Shown here one piece after another: positions 9,233-19,800 of a stretch of DNA of 64,000 nucleotides (the first letter of the stretch is position 1; every line of letters starts with the position of its first letter). A program made the translations under genes and the position numbers. The stretch lies in contig JACYUE010000001.1 of NCBI GenBank assembly GCA_014841595.1, forward strand, positions 2,716,996 to 2,780,995, given 5' to 3'. The notes beneath the pieces are model-generated. The model made no database searches. It saw only the letters and a program-made list of their open reading frames with translations, and was not told the origin of the DNA. The DNA comes from Oxalobacteraceae sp. CFBP 8761 (GTDB lineage: Bacteria > Pseudomonadota > Gammaproteobacteria > Burkholderiales > Burkholderiaceae_D).

Positions 9233-10705
9233 TCAGGACATCGCCAGCTCGATGCAGTTGCGACCGGCGCGCTTGGCACGCGCCAATGCGGCGTGGGTAC
9301 GCACCGCCATCGAGTCGCCGCTCTCGCCCTCGCCCAACTGGGCCACGCCGAGGCTGACCGTGACGTGGTCACACCCGGGTATTTCGACCTGCTCGATCGC
9401 CGCGCGCAGCTTCTCGGCCATCTTCAGCGCGTCAATCGCGCTTGTGTGCGACGCGATCACCTGGAATTCTTCGCCGCCCGAGCGCACCAGCACGTCGCTC
9501 GCGCGCAGCAGCGCACTTGCCGTGTCGGCCACCGTACGCAGCACCAGGTCGCCCACCGGGTGGCCGAAGGTGTCGTTGATCTGGCTGAAGCGGTCGATGT
9601 CGAAGACGATCAGCGCCAGCGGCAGCCGGTAGCGGCGTGCGCGCTTGATTTCCTGTTCCAGCAAGCCTTCGCCGTGGCGGCGGTTGGCCAGGTCGGTCAG
9701 GGCATCGGTCGTGGCAAGATGCGTGATGCGGGCCAGCAGCGCCTCGTTCTCGCGCGTGATCTCGGCCATGCGCAGGCCATGCGCGGCCAGCCCGGCGACG
9801 TCGTCCAGTGCCTGCAACTGCGCTGACGAAAAAGGCCGTGCGTCGCCGAACAGCAGGCACAGGGAGCCCATGGGCCCGCCCGGACCCGGCGCGGGGATCG
9901 GCACCCCGACAACCATGCGCGCGCCAAAGGTATCAAGGCGCGCCGCCAGCGCCGGCTCGCCGGCCTTGTCGAGCGTATCGAGCAGCGTGAATTCCCCTGT
10001 TGCCGCCGCCAGCAGGCCGGGGAACGCATGGCGCAGTGGCGATTGCAGCAAGCGGCCATCGTGCGCGAGCAGCGCCGACAGGTGCAGGCCGTCCACGCCC
10101 TGCTCGGCCTCGAGATGCAGGTCGCCATCGCGATGCTGAAACAGCGCCGCATGCACGACGCCGGGCCAGCCGGCCAGCGCTGCGCACAGGCGCTCGGCAA
10201 AGCGTACGCTGTCGTCGGCATCGATCAATGCCTGCTGACAGACAGTACGCAGTGCCAGCAGCGTGCGCAGCTCGGCTTCCGATGGGGTGGACGCGCCAGG
10301 CGCCACCACACTGAATCCGGTGCGCATGCGCGCCGCCAGCAGCGCGCGGGTCTGCTGCGCGCGCAGCGGGCCGATGGCGTAGTCGAGCGGACCGAACGCC
10401 ATCAGCGCCGGCAGCCAGCGCGCGTTCGTGAAAGGACACAGCACCAGCACCGGTGCGCCGGCGCGCTCGGCGACCAGGGCGCCCAGCGCTGCCAGGTCGA
10501 TGGCGAGGTCGCAGCGTTCGAGGTCCAGCACGAGCAGGTCGGCCGGTTCGCGCGCCAGCAGCGCGCGCGCCTGCTCGGCCCCTGCCGCCACGCGCAGATT
10601 GGCGAACATGCCGTCGCAGCCGTGCTGGAAATCGGCGCGGCGCTGGCCGACGGGATTGACGAAGACGCAGGTAAAGTCTTCGTGCGCGCCGTCTTCTTGA
10701 TGCAT
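9233..10705 (-). CDS. Diguanylate cyclase with pseudo-receiver, GAF and GGDEF domains
   Basis: This 490-residue soluble protein should make cyclic di-GMP. The start at 10705 follows TGGAGAATCACC; the longer open frame upstream is a shadow of ku and the SDR gene. The N-terminal 120 residues look like a receiver fold without the acidic pair of true receivers. A GAF-like region follows (about 175-325), then a GGDEF domain (about 335-490). That domain has an intact SGGEEF active site and, five residues before it, RASD, the RxxD inhibitory site. Output is therefore expected to be active and feedback-controlled. Confidence 0.88.
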   Translation of the reverse strand: MHQEDGAHEDFTCVFVNPVGQRRADFQHGCDGMFANLRVAAGAEQARALLAREPADLLVLDLERCDLAIDLAALGALVAERAGAPVLVLCPFTNARWLPALMAFGPLDYAIGPLRAQQTRALLAARMRTGFSVVAPGASTPSEAELRTLLALRTVCQQALIDADDSVRFAERLCAALAGWPGVVHAALFQHRDGDLHLEAEQGVDGLHLSALLAHDGRLLQSPLRHAFPGLLAAATGEFTLLDTLDKAGEPALAARLDTFGARMVVGVPIPAPGPGGPMGSLCLLFGDARPFSSAQLQALDDVAGLAAHGLRMAEITRENEALLARITHLATTDALTDLANRRHGEGLLEQEIKRARRYRLPLALIVFDIDRFSQINDTFGHPVGDLVLRTVADTASALLRASDVLVRSGGEEFQVIASHTSAIDALKMAEKLRAAIEQVEIPGCDHVTVSLGVAQLGEGESGDSMAVRTHAALARAKRAGRNCIELAMS

Positions 10706-10882
10706 GGTGATTCTCCAGAGGTAGGTCCAGCCGCACCCTGTCGGCATGGCTGCAAGGCAAGTTTGCCATAAGCGGGCGTGCCAAGCATAGCAATTGTCGT
10801 CCTGTGTGTGGGAGCGCACCGTCGCACCATGGTGCGCGCCGAATACTCTTGCGAACGAAACCACACTCACGGGAGAACCACC

Positions 10883-11848
10883 ATGGCACATCAAGACGAC
10901 GTGGCAGCAAAGCAGCGCGCCATTCAGCAAGAACAGGACGCGCGCGACGCCAGGAAGAATGAATCCGAGAGTAAAGAAGCCGTCCAGACCGGCGTCGACC
11001 AGCCGGCGCCGCCGATGCCGGCGCAGCACCTGGCCAAGCCGGGCCTCGAAGCCGATATGGAAAGCAAACCGAAGTTCATGGCCGAGGGCTACAAGGGTAG
11101 CGGCAAGCTCGATGGCATGGCTGCGATCGTTACCGGCGCCGACTCGGGCATCGGGCGCGCGGTCGCGGTGCTGTTCGCACGCGAAGGCGCCGATGTCGCC
11201 GTCATGTATCTGAACGAAGATGTCGATGCGGCAGAAACCAAGCGCTGGATCGAGGCCGAAGGCCGCCGCTGCATCACGATCGCGGGCGACGTCAAGGATC
11301 CGGCATTCTGCAACGACGCGGTGCAGCAGGTGGTCGCTGCGTTTGGCCGGCTGGATGTCCTGGTCAATAACGCCGCATTCCAGGAACACGCCGATTCGAT
11401 CCTCGATATCACCGAAGAGCGTTTTGAAGAGACCTTCCGCACCAATATCTTCGGCTACTTCCACATGGCCAAGGCCGTCGTGCCGCACCTCAAGCGCGGC
11501 GCGTCGATCATCAATACGGGCTCGGTCACCGGTCTGAAAGGCTCGGCCAAGCTGATCGACTATTCGTCGACCAAGGGTGCAATCCACGCATTCACGATGT
11601 CGCTGGCCGGTAGCCTGCTCGACCAGGGCATCCGCGTAAACGCGGTGGCGCCAGGCCCCGTCTGGACGCCGCTGAACCCGGCCGACAAGGGCCCGGACGA
11701 CATCACCGAATTCGGCGCCAGCACCGACTACCGGCGCCCGGCCCAGCCTGAAGAACTGTCGCCGGCCTACGTGTTCCTGGCCTCGCCCGTGTGCTCGGGC
11801 TACATCACGGGCATCGTGTTGCCGGTGACCGGCGTCGTCGGCGAATAA
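10883..11848 (+). CDS. SDR-family NAD(P)-dependent oxidoreductase (YghA/GS39-like)
   Basis: The 321-residue protein has a Gln/Asp-rich N-terminal extension of about 75 residues, then a classical short-chain dehydrogenase: TGADSGIGRA (cofactor glycine motif), NNAAF, and the Ser-Tyr-Lys set in NTGSVTG and YSSTKG. This extended architecture is typical of the YghA/general-stress-protein-39 group of dehydrogenases. I start at the ATG at 10883 behind GGGAGAACC. It lies 24 bases upstream of ku in the same direction and may be co-transcribed with it. The physiological substrate is unknown. Confidence 0.88.
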   Translation: MAHQDDVAAKQRAIQQEQDARDARKNESESKEAVQTGVDQPAPPMPAQHLAKPGLEADMESKPKFMAEGYKGSGKLDGMAAIVTGADSGIGRAVAVLFAREGADVAVMYLNEDVDAAETKRWIEAEGRRCITIAGDVKDPAFCNDAVQQVVAAFGRLDVLVNNAAFQEHADSILDITEERFEETFRTNIFGYFHMAKAVVPHLKRGASIINTGSVTGLKGSAKLIDYSSTKGAIHAFTMSLAGSLLDQGIRVNAVAPGPVWTPLNPADKGPDDITEFGASTDYRRPAQPEELSPAYVFLASPVCSGYITGIVLPVTGVVGE

Positions 11849-11872
11849 CAGACCCAGAGCGAGGAGCAGGCA

Positions 11873-12910
11873 ATGGCACGCAGCATGTGGAAGGGCGCGA
11901 TCAGTTTCGGACTGGTCCACATTCCGGTCGATATGTATCCCGCGGTCGAAACCAAGGGGCTCGACCTGACGATGCTCGACCGGCGTGATTTTTCGCCGGT
12001 CGGGTTCAAACGCTACAACAAGGGCAATGGCAAGGAAGTCGTGTGGGACGACATCGTCAAGGGCTATGAGTACGAGGATGGCGAGTACGTCGTGCTGTCG
12101 GACGAAGACCTGCGCCGGGCCAATCCGGAAGCGACGCAGACGATCGACATCCAGGCCTTCGTCGACGCTGGCGATGTGCCGCTGATCTACTACGACCAGC
12201 CGTATTACCTGGCGCCCGGCAAGGGCGGCGCGAAAGTCTATGCGCTCTTGCGCGAGACGCTGCGCGAAGCGGGCAAGATCGGCATCGCGCACGTGGTCAT
12301 CCGCGTCAAGCAGCATCTGGCGGCGCTGATCTGCGTGGGCGACACGATCGTGCTCAATACGCTGCGCTACCCGGACGAGATGCGCGACGCGGGTGAACTC
12401 AAGATCCCGTCGCCCAATTCGAAAACGGCGTCCGTCACCGTCAAGGAACTCAAGATGGCGATGGCCCTGGTCGAGGGCATGAGCGAAGACTGGGCGCCGG
12501 CGCAATACCACGACAGTTACCGCGAAGATGTGCTGGCCCTGGTCAAGAAGAAGATCAAGGCCAAGCAGACCAAAACGATCACCCAGCCCGAGCCCGAGAA
12601 GGAAAAGCGCACCACCGGCAAGGTCATCGACCTGGTTGCCCTGCTCCAGGCCAGCCTTGGCAAGAAGCCGGCCAAGGCAGCGCTGGCCGCGCTTGACGAC
12701 GATGACGACGACGACGATCCGCCGCCACGCAAGTCGCGCAAACCGGTCGACGACGAGGATAGCGGGGACGACCAGCCGCCTCCACGTGCGCGCAAGGCGG
12801 CTACGTCAGGGGCCCGTGCCACTGCCACCAAGGCAGCGGCCAAGCCAGCAGCGAAGAAGGCGGCGGCCAAGTCCGCAACCAAGGCGCCTGCGCGCAAGAA
12901 GGCGGCGTGA
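11873..12910 (+). CDS. ku: Ku homodimer protein of bacterial non-homologous end joining
   Basis: Ku encircles DNA ends and recruits LigD for double-strand break repair. The 345-residue product opens with the family signature MARSMWKGAISFGLVHIPV, continues with SDEDLRRANPEATQTIDIQ and YYLAPGKGGAKVYALLRE, and keeps the core to about residue 265. Beyond it is a long low-complexity tail: a run of eight Asp residues, then Pro/Arg and Lys/Ala-rich repeats to the C-terminus. Such basic tails in bacterial Ku proteins bind DNA. RBS GAGGAG precedes the ATG. LigD is convergent 260 bases downstream. Confidence 0.95.
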   Translation: MARSMWKGAISFGLVHIPVDMYPAVETKGLDLTMLDRRDFSPVGFKRYNKGNGKEVVWDDIVKGYEYEDGEYVVLSDEDLRRANPEATQTIDIQAFVDAGDVPLIYYDQPYYLAPGKGGAKVYALLRETLREAGKIGIAHVVIRVKQHLAALICVGDTIVLNTLRYPDEMRDAGELKIPSPNSKTASVTVKELKMAMALVEGMSEDWAPAQYHDSYREDVLALVKKKIKAKQTKTITQPEPEKEKRTTGKVIDLVALLQASLGKKPAKAALAALDDDDDDDDPPPRKSRKPVDDEDSGDDQPPPRARKAATSGARATATKAAAKPAAKKAAAKSATKAPARKKAA

Positions 12911-13146
12911 GGATGGACGGATTCATCGACTTTCTCCAATGGCCTGCAATGGCCGTCAGCCTGATTGCCGCCTACCTGGTCGGCGCCAAGCGCGCCGAGC
13001 GCCGCATCCTGGGCTTCTGGACGTTCATCTTCAGTAACGTGCTGTGGATCATCTGGGGCTGGCACGACGAAGCCTGGGCGCTCATTGCGCTGCAGGTCGC
13101 GCTGCTGGCCATGAACGTGCGCGGCATCTTCAGGAACGAGGCCTAG
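12907..13146 (+). CDS. Small two-to-three-TM membrane protein coupled to ku
   Basis: A 79-residue protein with hydrophobic segments at about 11-26, 36-52 and 56-70; I do not recognise a named family. The GTG start at 12907 overlaps the ku stop codon in a GTGA arrangement, with an in-frame ATG six bases later, so translation is probably coupled to ku. It ends 23 bases before the end of the convergent ligD. Its position hints at a link to the end-joining locus, but the sequence shows no nucleic-acid motif. Confidence 0.7.
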   Translation: MRMDGFIDFLQWPAMAVSLIAAYLVGAKRAERRILGFWTFIFSNVLWIIWGWHDEAWALIALQVALLAMNVRGIFRNEA

Positions 13147-13168
13147 CGCACCGAGCTCACCTTCACCC

Positions 13169-15739
13169 TCAGGGCACGAACCCGAGCTGCTTCATCGCCT
13201 TGGTCAGTGTCCTGGCCGCCGTGGCATAGTTCTGCCACGGCGTATTTCCCACATCCAGCCGCTCATGCACATTGGCGATCGTCCACTGGTCGCTCGATGT
13301 CAGCGTGTCCAGCTCATCCCAGCCCAGCGGCACTGAAATCCCCAGCCCCGGGCGCGAACGCGCCGACCATGCGGCCACCGTCGTCGCCCCCTGCCCGTTG
13401 CGCAGGTAATCGATGAAGATTTTGCCGACCCGGTTTTTCGGCCCGCTCTTGAAGGCAAAACGCTCGGGCAGCGTTTGTGCCATGTGGTGCACGATCGCCT
13501 GAGAGAAGCGCTTGACGGTGTCCCAGTCGTGATTACCCTTGATCGGCACCACGACGTGCAAGCCCTTGCCGCCGCTGGTTTTCAGGAACGCCGGCAAACC
13601 CAGTTCGTCCAGGAAGGCGTGCATCAGCTGCGCTGCTTCCTGCATCTCGGGCCACTTGATGCCGTCGCCCGGATCGAGGTCGAACACCATCCGGTTCGGT
13701 TTCTGGTAACTGCCTTTGAACGCGTTCTGGGTATGGATCTCCACCACGTTCCACTGCGCTGACGACAGGATGCCCGGCGGCGTGGCCACTTCGAGCATGG
13801 GCGGATGCTCCGGGTCGAGCGCCTGGTCCAGGTCGCGCAGGCCAGTCATCTTGCGCACGTCGACGTGCTTCTGGAAAAACAGCTCGCCGCCCACGCCCTC
13901 GGGCGCACGCACGAGCGACACCGGGCGGCCTTTCAGATGTTCCATCATCAACTCGCCCACCAGCGCGTAATAGCGCACCAGCGCCAGCTTGGTGGCGCCC
14001 GACGCCTTGTCGATCACGCGCTCGCCGTTGGTGATCTTCAGCGATGCCGGCAGCTTGCCCTGTGCGGCCACCGGCTCGTCATCTGTGACGTCTTCTACCG
14101 GAAGTGCCTGCTCACGGGTGATGTTCCTGGCCGGTTTGTCCTTGCGCAGCCCCTGGAACACGGGATGGCGCACGGCGCCGCCGCTCGTCCAGTCCGAGAA
14201 ACTCACTTCCGCTACCAGCACCGGCTTGACCCAGTGGTGCGCGCGCCCCGGCACGGCGCGCGGCGGGAACGGGCTCGCGTCGGTGCGCAGCGCCTCGAGT
14301 TGTTCCGCGATGCTGGTCAGGGTCGCGTGGTTGAAACCCGAGCCGACGTTGCCGGCATAGCGCAGCACGCCGTCTTCGTCATGGACCCCGAGCAGCAGCG
14401 CACCGATGCCGGTGCGCGCGCCTTTCGGGTCGGTGAAGCCGCCGATGACGAATTCCTGGCGCCGGCCGCATTTCAACTTGATCCAGTCGGGCGAACGGCG
14501 CGACACATAGCGGGCGTCGCGCCGCTTGCCGATCACGCCTTCGAGACCGATCTTGCAGGCGGCGACGATCAGTTCATCCGGCTTGGCGCCGAATTCGGCA
14601 GAGAACCGCACCTTGTCGGATTTGGCCTTCTTGAGCACCTGTTCGAGCACCGTGCGGCGGTCGACCAGCGGCATCTCGCGCAGGTCGTGGCCGTCGAAGT
14701 ACGGAATGTCGAACAGGAAGTAATCGATGTCGACGGCGCCGTTGCCGTCGAATGCCGCCTGCAGCAGGCCAAAATCGGGCTTGCCATCGTCGTCGTGCAC
14801 GACGATTTCGCCGTCGTACCAGCCGTCGGGCAGCGCCATGCGCTCCAGCTCTTCCTTCAGGGGCATGAGCTTGTCGGTCCAGTCGTTCGCATTGCGTGTG
14901 ATGAGACGCACCATGCCCCCCTCGATGCGCGCGAGCATCCGGTAGCCGTCGAACTTGACTTCGAACAGCCAGTTTTCGGGGTCGGGCGGCGGCGCATCGA
15001 CGAGCGTGGCCAGTTCAGGCGAGAATTTGGCGGGCAGCGGCGACGTGGCGTCTTGCGTCGCCGCGCGCTTTGCCGGTGCCTTCTTTGCTGCCGTTTTTTT
15101 GGCGGGTGCTTTTTTGGCGGGTGCCTTCTTTGCAGGCGCCGCCTTCACGTCCTCGCGCAGCGCTTCGACCTTCTGCGCCGCCCGCTTCGGCATCGGCAAT
15201 GCCTTCACGCTGTCGGGCAGTTCATCGACCAGCGAGAATTCGGCTGCCGGGCGCGCGTAATCGTCCTTCTCCTTGATCAGCAACCATGGCGGCTGTTTTT
15301 CGCCACGGCCCTTCATCCGTACCAGCGTCCAGCGGCCGTGCATCTTGTGACCGTACAGCGCGAACTTGATGCTGCCTTTGGCAAAGCCAGCGCGCGGGTC
15401 TTCCAGCGGCTCCCAGGTGCCCTTGTCCCAGATGATCACCTTGCCGGCGCCGTACTGCTTGGCCGGGATCGTGCCTTCGAAGTCCGAGTACGAGATCGGG
15501 TGGTCCTCGACCTCCACGGCCATCCGCTTGTCGTGCGTGTCGTAGCTGGGGCCTTTTGGCACGGCCCAGCTTTTCATCGTGCCGTCGAGCTCGAGCCGGA
15601 AATCGTAGTGCAGGCGGCTGGCCCAGTGCTTCTGGATCACGAAGGTAAGCACGTCCTGCCCCGCCTTCCCGCCGTCGGCCGGCTCGGTCGTGATATCGAA
15701 ATTGCGTTTGGCTTTATAGGCTTTGAGCGCGTCCGTCAT
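13169..15739 (-). CDS. ligD: ATP-dependent DNA ligase LigD (phosphoesterase-ligase-polymerase)
   Basis: LigD repairs double-strand breaks with Ku. The 856-residue protein has all three modules in the PE-Lig-Pol order known from Pseudomonas. The 3'-phosphoesterase (about 20-165) carries H38, H44 and D46. A Lys/Ala-Pro linker spans about 199-227. The ligase (about 245-545) has the nucleotidyl Lys 262 in VKFDGYR. The primase-like polymerase (about 565-850) has the catalytic FDLDPGD. It converges on ku and the small membrane gene. The linker echoes the Lys/Ala tail of the Ku protein. Confidence 0.95.
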   Translation of the reverse strand: MTDALKAYKAKRNFDITTEPADGGKAGQDVLTFVIQKHWASRLHYDFRLELDGTMKSWAVPKGPSYDTHDKRMAVEVEDHPISYSDFEGTIPAKQYGAGKVIIWDKGTWEPLEDPRAGFAKGSIKFALYGHKMHGRWTLVRMKGRGEKQPPWLLIKEKDDYARPAAEFSLVDELPDSVKALPMPKRAAQKVEALREDVKAAPAKKAPAKKAPAKKTAAKKAPAKRAATQDATSPLPAKFSPELATLVDAPPPDPENWLFEVKFDGYRMLARIEGGMVRLITRNANDWTDKLMPLKEELERMALPDGWYDGEIVVHDDDGKPDFGLLQAAFDGNGAVDIDYFLFDIPYFDGHDLREMPLVDRRTVLEQVLKKAKSDKVRFSAEFGAKPDELIVAACKIGLEGVIGKRRDARYVSRRSPDWIKLKCGRRQEFVIGGFTDPKGARTGIGALLLGVHDEDGVLRYAGNVGSGFNHATLTSIAEQLEALRTDASPFPPRAVPGRAHHWVKPVLVAEVSFSDWTSGGAVRHPVFQGLRKDKPARNITREQALPVEDVTDDEPVAAQGKLPASLKITNGERVIDKASGATKLALVRYYALVGELMMEHLKGRPVSLVRAPEGVGGELFFQKHVDVRKMTGLRDLDQALDPEHPPMLEVATPPGILSSAQWNVVEIHTQNAFKGSYQKPNRMVFDLDPGDGIKWPEMQEAAQLMHAFLDELGLPAFLKTSGGKGLHVVVPIKGNHDWDTVKRFSQAIVHHMAQTLPERFAFKSGPKNRVGKIFIDYLRNGQGATTVAAWSARSRPGLGISVPLGWDELDTLTSSDQWTIANVHERLDVGNTPWQNYATAARTLTKAMKQLGFVP

Positions 15740-15861
15740 GGCAATCCCTGGGAAATTCGATCGTGCCAGCGTAGTCCCGTGGCGCGCCGCGGACTGTACG
15801 GCAACTCACGCTGACAGGGGCTGTTATGATTACTGCAAGCCGCCAACCGCGAAGGGACACC

Positions 15862-16803
15862 ATGCAGCGAATCGTTTTTCTCGACCGTGACAGCCTGCGC
15901 GCCAACGTACGCATACCCGCCTTCGAGCATACCTGGCAAGACCATGCCGCCACCGCGGTCGATGACGTCGTGGCACGCCTGGCCGGCGCCACCGTCGCCA
16001 TCACCAACAAGGTGCCGTTGCGGGCCGACGCCATCGCGCGACTGCCCGACCTGAAGATGGTCGCCGTCGCCGCGACCGGCACCGACAACGTTGATCTGGC
16101 AGCCTGCCGCGCGGCCGGCATCGTGGTGGCCAATATCCGCAATTATTCGCTGGTATCGGTGCCCGAGCACTGCTTCACCTTGATTCTGGCGCTGCGCCGC
16201 AATCTGCGCGCCTACGCGGCCGACGTCGAGGCGGGCAAGTGGGAAACCTCGAGCCGCTTTTGCCTGCTCGACCACCCGATCGGCGACCTGGCCGGCACGC
16301 GCCTGGGCATCGTCGGCTACGGCGCGCTGGGCCGGCAAGTGGCCAGCATCGCGCGCGCTTTCGGCATGGAGGTCGTCGCCACCTCGCGCTCGCCGATCAC
16401 CGATACGGACGTCACGGCGCTGCCGCTGGACGAGTTGCTGGCGACGTCGCAGGTGGTGAGCCTGCACGTACCGCTGACTGACGCGACGCGCCACATGATC
16501 GGCGCGCGCGAACTCGCTCTGATGCAGCCCGGCGCGCTCCTGATCAACACGGCGCGCGGCGGCCTGGTCGACGAGGCGGCGCTGGCGAACGTGCTGATGG
16601 AAGGCCGCATCGCCGCCGGCTTCGATGTCCTGAGCGAAGAGCCGCCCGGTTCGAACAATCCGCTGCTGCGCCTGCGCCTGCCGCACTTTCTGCTCACGCC
16701 GCACATCGCGTGGGCCAGCTTTGGCGCAATGCAGACGCTGGCCGACATGCTGGTCGATAATATCGAAGCGTGGCATGCCGGCACGCCAACCAACGTCGTT
16801 TAA
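15862..16803 (+). CDS. D-2-hydroxyacid dehydrogenase (HprA-like)
   Basis: This 313-residue enzyme belongs to the NAD-dependent D-isomer 2-hydroxyacid dehydrogenases. The Rossmann motif GIVGYGALGRQ is at about 150-160. The catalytic Arg sits in NTARGGLVDE, the Glu in LSEEPPG and the His in LTPHIAWAS. The sequence most resembles hydroxypyruvate/glyoxylate reductases, but substrate choice cannot be proved from sequence. The start at 15862 follows GAAGGGACACC; an ATG at 15826 is less likely. Its last four bases overlap the end of the convergent sensor kinase gene. Confidence 0.88.
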   Translation: MQRIVFLDRDSLRANVRIPAFEHTWQDHAATAVDDVVARLAGATVAITNKVPLRADAIARLPDLKMVAVAATGTDNVDLAACRAAGIVVANIRNYSLVSVPEHCFTLILALRRNLRAYAADVEAGKWETSSRFCLLDHPIGDLAGTRLGIVGYGALGRQVASIARAFGMEVVATSRSPITDTDVTALPLDELLATSQVVSLHVPLTDATRHMIGARELALMQPGALLINTARGGLVDEAALANVLMEGRIAAGFDVLSEEPPGSNNPLLRLRLPHFLLTPHIAWASFGAMQTLADMLVDNIEAWHAGTPTNVV

Positions 16804-19800
16804 ACAGCGGCGCTGACCGTGGCCGCCAGGGCCTCGGGCGCTTTCTGCGGCAGTTCGAGCAGGAAGGCCGTCCCGGCGTCCGGCAGGCTCACGACGCGGA
16901 TCGTCCCACCCATCAGCGTCGTGACGATGTTGTAGACGATGTTCAGTCCCAGACCGGTGCCACCCTGGCCCATGCGCGTCGTGAAGAACGGATCGAAGAT
17001 CCGGCCCAGGTAGGCCGGGTCGATGCCGCGGCCGTCGTCGCGGAACGTGAGCGTGACCTGGCCGTCGGTTTCCAGCGCCGTCAGCGTCATCACGCCGCCC
17101 GGGCCGTCGAACGCGTGCAGCATTGCGTTGTTGACGAAGTTGATGATCACCTGGCCCAGCGGGCCAGGAAAACTGTCCATGACAATCCCGGCCGGCACAT
17201 CGATGTCGAGCCGGTGCCCGCTCAGGCGCACCGTATTCATCAGGGTCGCGCCGATTTCATGGCAGGCCTGGGCCAGGTCGAACCGGCGCCGCTGGGCACT
17301 GGCCTGGTCGACCGAGACCTGGCGGAAGCTGCTCACCAGTTCGGCCGCATTGTGCAGGCTGCGCACGATCAGCTGCGACGCGTCGCGCGCCGCGCCCATG
17401 TAATCGGCCAGGTCGGACCGCTTGAGCGTGGTGGCCTCGAACTGCGCCGCCACCGCGTGCGTGCGTTCCTGCAGCGTGCTGGCCATGAGAAGGCTGTTGC
17501 CGATCGGCGTATTGAGTTCGTGCGCCACGCCGGCCACGAGCGAACCCAGTGACGCCAGCCGCTCCTGCGCCGCCAGTTGCACCTGGGTTTCCTTCAGGCG
17601 CGCGTAGGCTTCGGCATTGTCCATGGCCACGCCGACATAGGCCGCCAGCGTACCGAGCATGTCGAGGTGGACCTGGCCGTAGGCGCTTGCCTCCAGGCTT
17701 TGCACCGTCAGTGCGCCCAGCACGCGCTCACCCGCCGTCACCGGCACGCATAGCAACGAGCCCGGCATCGGGAGTGCAGCCGCCGGTGCGGCCAGCGCCA
17801 CTGCAGCAGCCAGGTCAGGCGCGTCGGGCAGGCAGGCCCGCAGTTCGGCGTCGACATCCGTCAGCAAGAATGCGCGGTTCTCGTTCACGCAGCGCGCCAG
17901 CAGGTGCCCGGCCGGATCGAAGGCCAGCTCGCGCGGCGCCTCGCGCCGGCCGAACGCCATCGCGAACGGCAGCTCGAGCACGCCGCGCTCGCGCTGGCGC
18001 AGCGCGACGGCAAACAACGGTGCATCCATCAGCGCCTTGACGTGCTGGTACAGCGTCAGCATGATCGCCTCGTGGTCGAGGTTCGTGGTCAGCATGCGCC
18101 CCATCTCCGACAGCAGCGCGATGTTGCGGTGTGCACGCTCGACCGATTCCTTCTGACGTTCGACCTCGCGCTTGCCGCGCTCGGCCGCTTCTTTCTGCAG
18201 CAGCAGCTCGCCGGTGCGGGCGTCGACTTCGCGCGCGAGCAAGCCCTGGCGCGTCACGAGCGCGCCAATGCGCAGCCGGTAGGCGAGGTACGACAGCGTC
18301 ACCACGAGCGCCACGGCCAGCGTGCGGAACCACCATGTCTTCCAGTATGGCGGCGTGACCGTGATCGCGAGCGTGGCTGCCTCCTTGCTCCAGACGCCAT
18401 CCTTGTTGCTGGCCCGGACCCGGAACACGTATTGGCCGGGATCGAGATTGGTATAGGTGGCAAAGCGCCGCCCCGCGCCGGTATTGACCCAGTTGGCGTC
18501 GAAGCCTTCGAGCTGGTAGGCGTACAGGTTGCCCATCGGGTCGGCGTAGTGCAGCGCCGCGAACTCGAGCGAGATCACGGTGTCGCGGTGCGACAGCGTG
18601 ATCTCCCGTTGCGCCGCCAGGTTGTGGATGCCGCGCGAGCGGTTCAATACCTGCAGGTCGGTGATGGCAACGGTTGGCGGGAAGGGATTGTCATGCACGT
18701 CGGCCGGGTTGAATGACGTGACGCCGCTCACGCCGCCAAAGTGCAGCTGCCCGTCGGCGCCGCGCCGGCCGGCGCCGACGAAATAGGCACCGTCGATCAA
18801 GCCATCCTTGGCGTTATAACTCTTGGTCTGGCCGGTGACCGGGTCGACGCGCGTGATGCCGGCGGTCGTGCTGGCCCAGATGATGCCGGCGTTGTCTTCG
18901 AGGATGGCGCCGATCGACTGCGCATCCTGGCTGCTGAAAGGATAGTAGCGAAACGAGGTGCGTCCGCCAGCCTGCACCATCCGGTGCAGGCCCCCTGCGG
19001 TGCCGACCCACAGGTGGCCGTCCTTGGACTCGAGCAGATGATACACACGACTGTGGCGCAGGCTCGCGCCATCGTGCTGGTCATGGCGAAAGCGGCTGAA
19101 CGTGCCGCTGGCGGGGTCAAAGCGCTCCAGGCCCGATTCGGTGCCGATCCACAGCACCCCGCGCCGGTCTTCGACCAGGGCAAAGCCATAGTTGTCGCCC
19201 AGGCTCGTGGCGTCACCCGGCACATTGCGCCAGTGGCGCACGGTGGTGGCACCAGGCGCGACTGCCGACAGGCCATCGCGCGTCATGACCCACAGCGTGC
19301 CGTCGCGGCCCTCGCGCAGCGCCTGTATATGATTGGCGCCCGGACTCTGGCCCAATTCGACACGCCCCATGCGCCCGCGCGCGTCGCGCCACGCCAGGCC
19401 GGTGGGGGTGCCGATCCAGAGCCGCCCCCCGGCCTGCGCCAGCGCAGTGACGACCGTGCCCGTGAACGCATCGGTGCCGAAGCGCCGGGTCGTGCGCGTG
19501 GCCGGGTCGAGCAGCATCAGGCCATCGCCGCTGGTGCCCAGCCACAGGCGCCCGGCCGGGTCGTCGACAATGGCCCGCACCCTGGCGCGCCCCATCCCTT
19601 CCGTCTCGCCAAAGCGCGCAAAGCCCCCGCTGGCAAGATCGGTGCGATTGATCCCGCCAAAATACGTGCCGACCCACAGCGTACCGGTGCGGTCGACCAG
19701 CAGCGCCGAGACCATGTTGTCGGACAGGCTGTGCCGATCCTGTGGCAGATGGCGGTAGCCGGTGAACCGGCCGCTGGACGGATCGAGCCACTTCAGGCCA

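Noticed and set aside
9233..12511. A 1092-codon open frame on the minus strand
   Set aside because: Only 9233-10705 has a ribosome site and GGDEF-family content. The rest lies antisense to the SDR and ku genes and is a high-GC shadow.
13805..15814. 669-codon plus-strand frame antisense to ligD
   Set aside because: LigD on the minus strand has all three catalytic modules; the antisense frame is Arg/His/Gln-rich without motifs.
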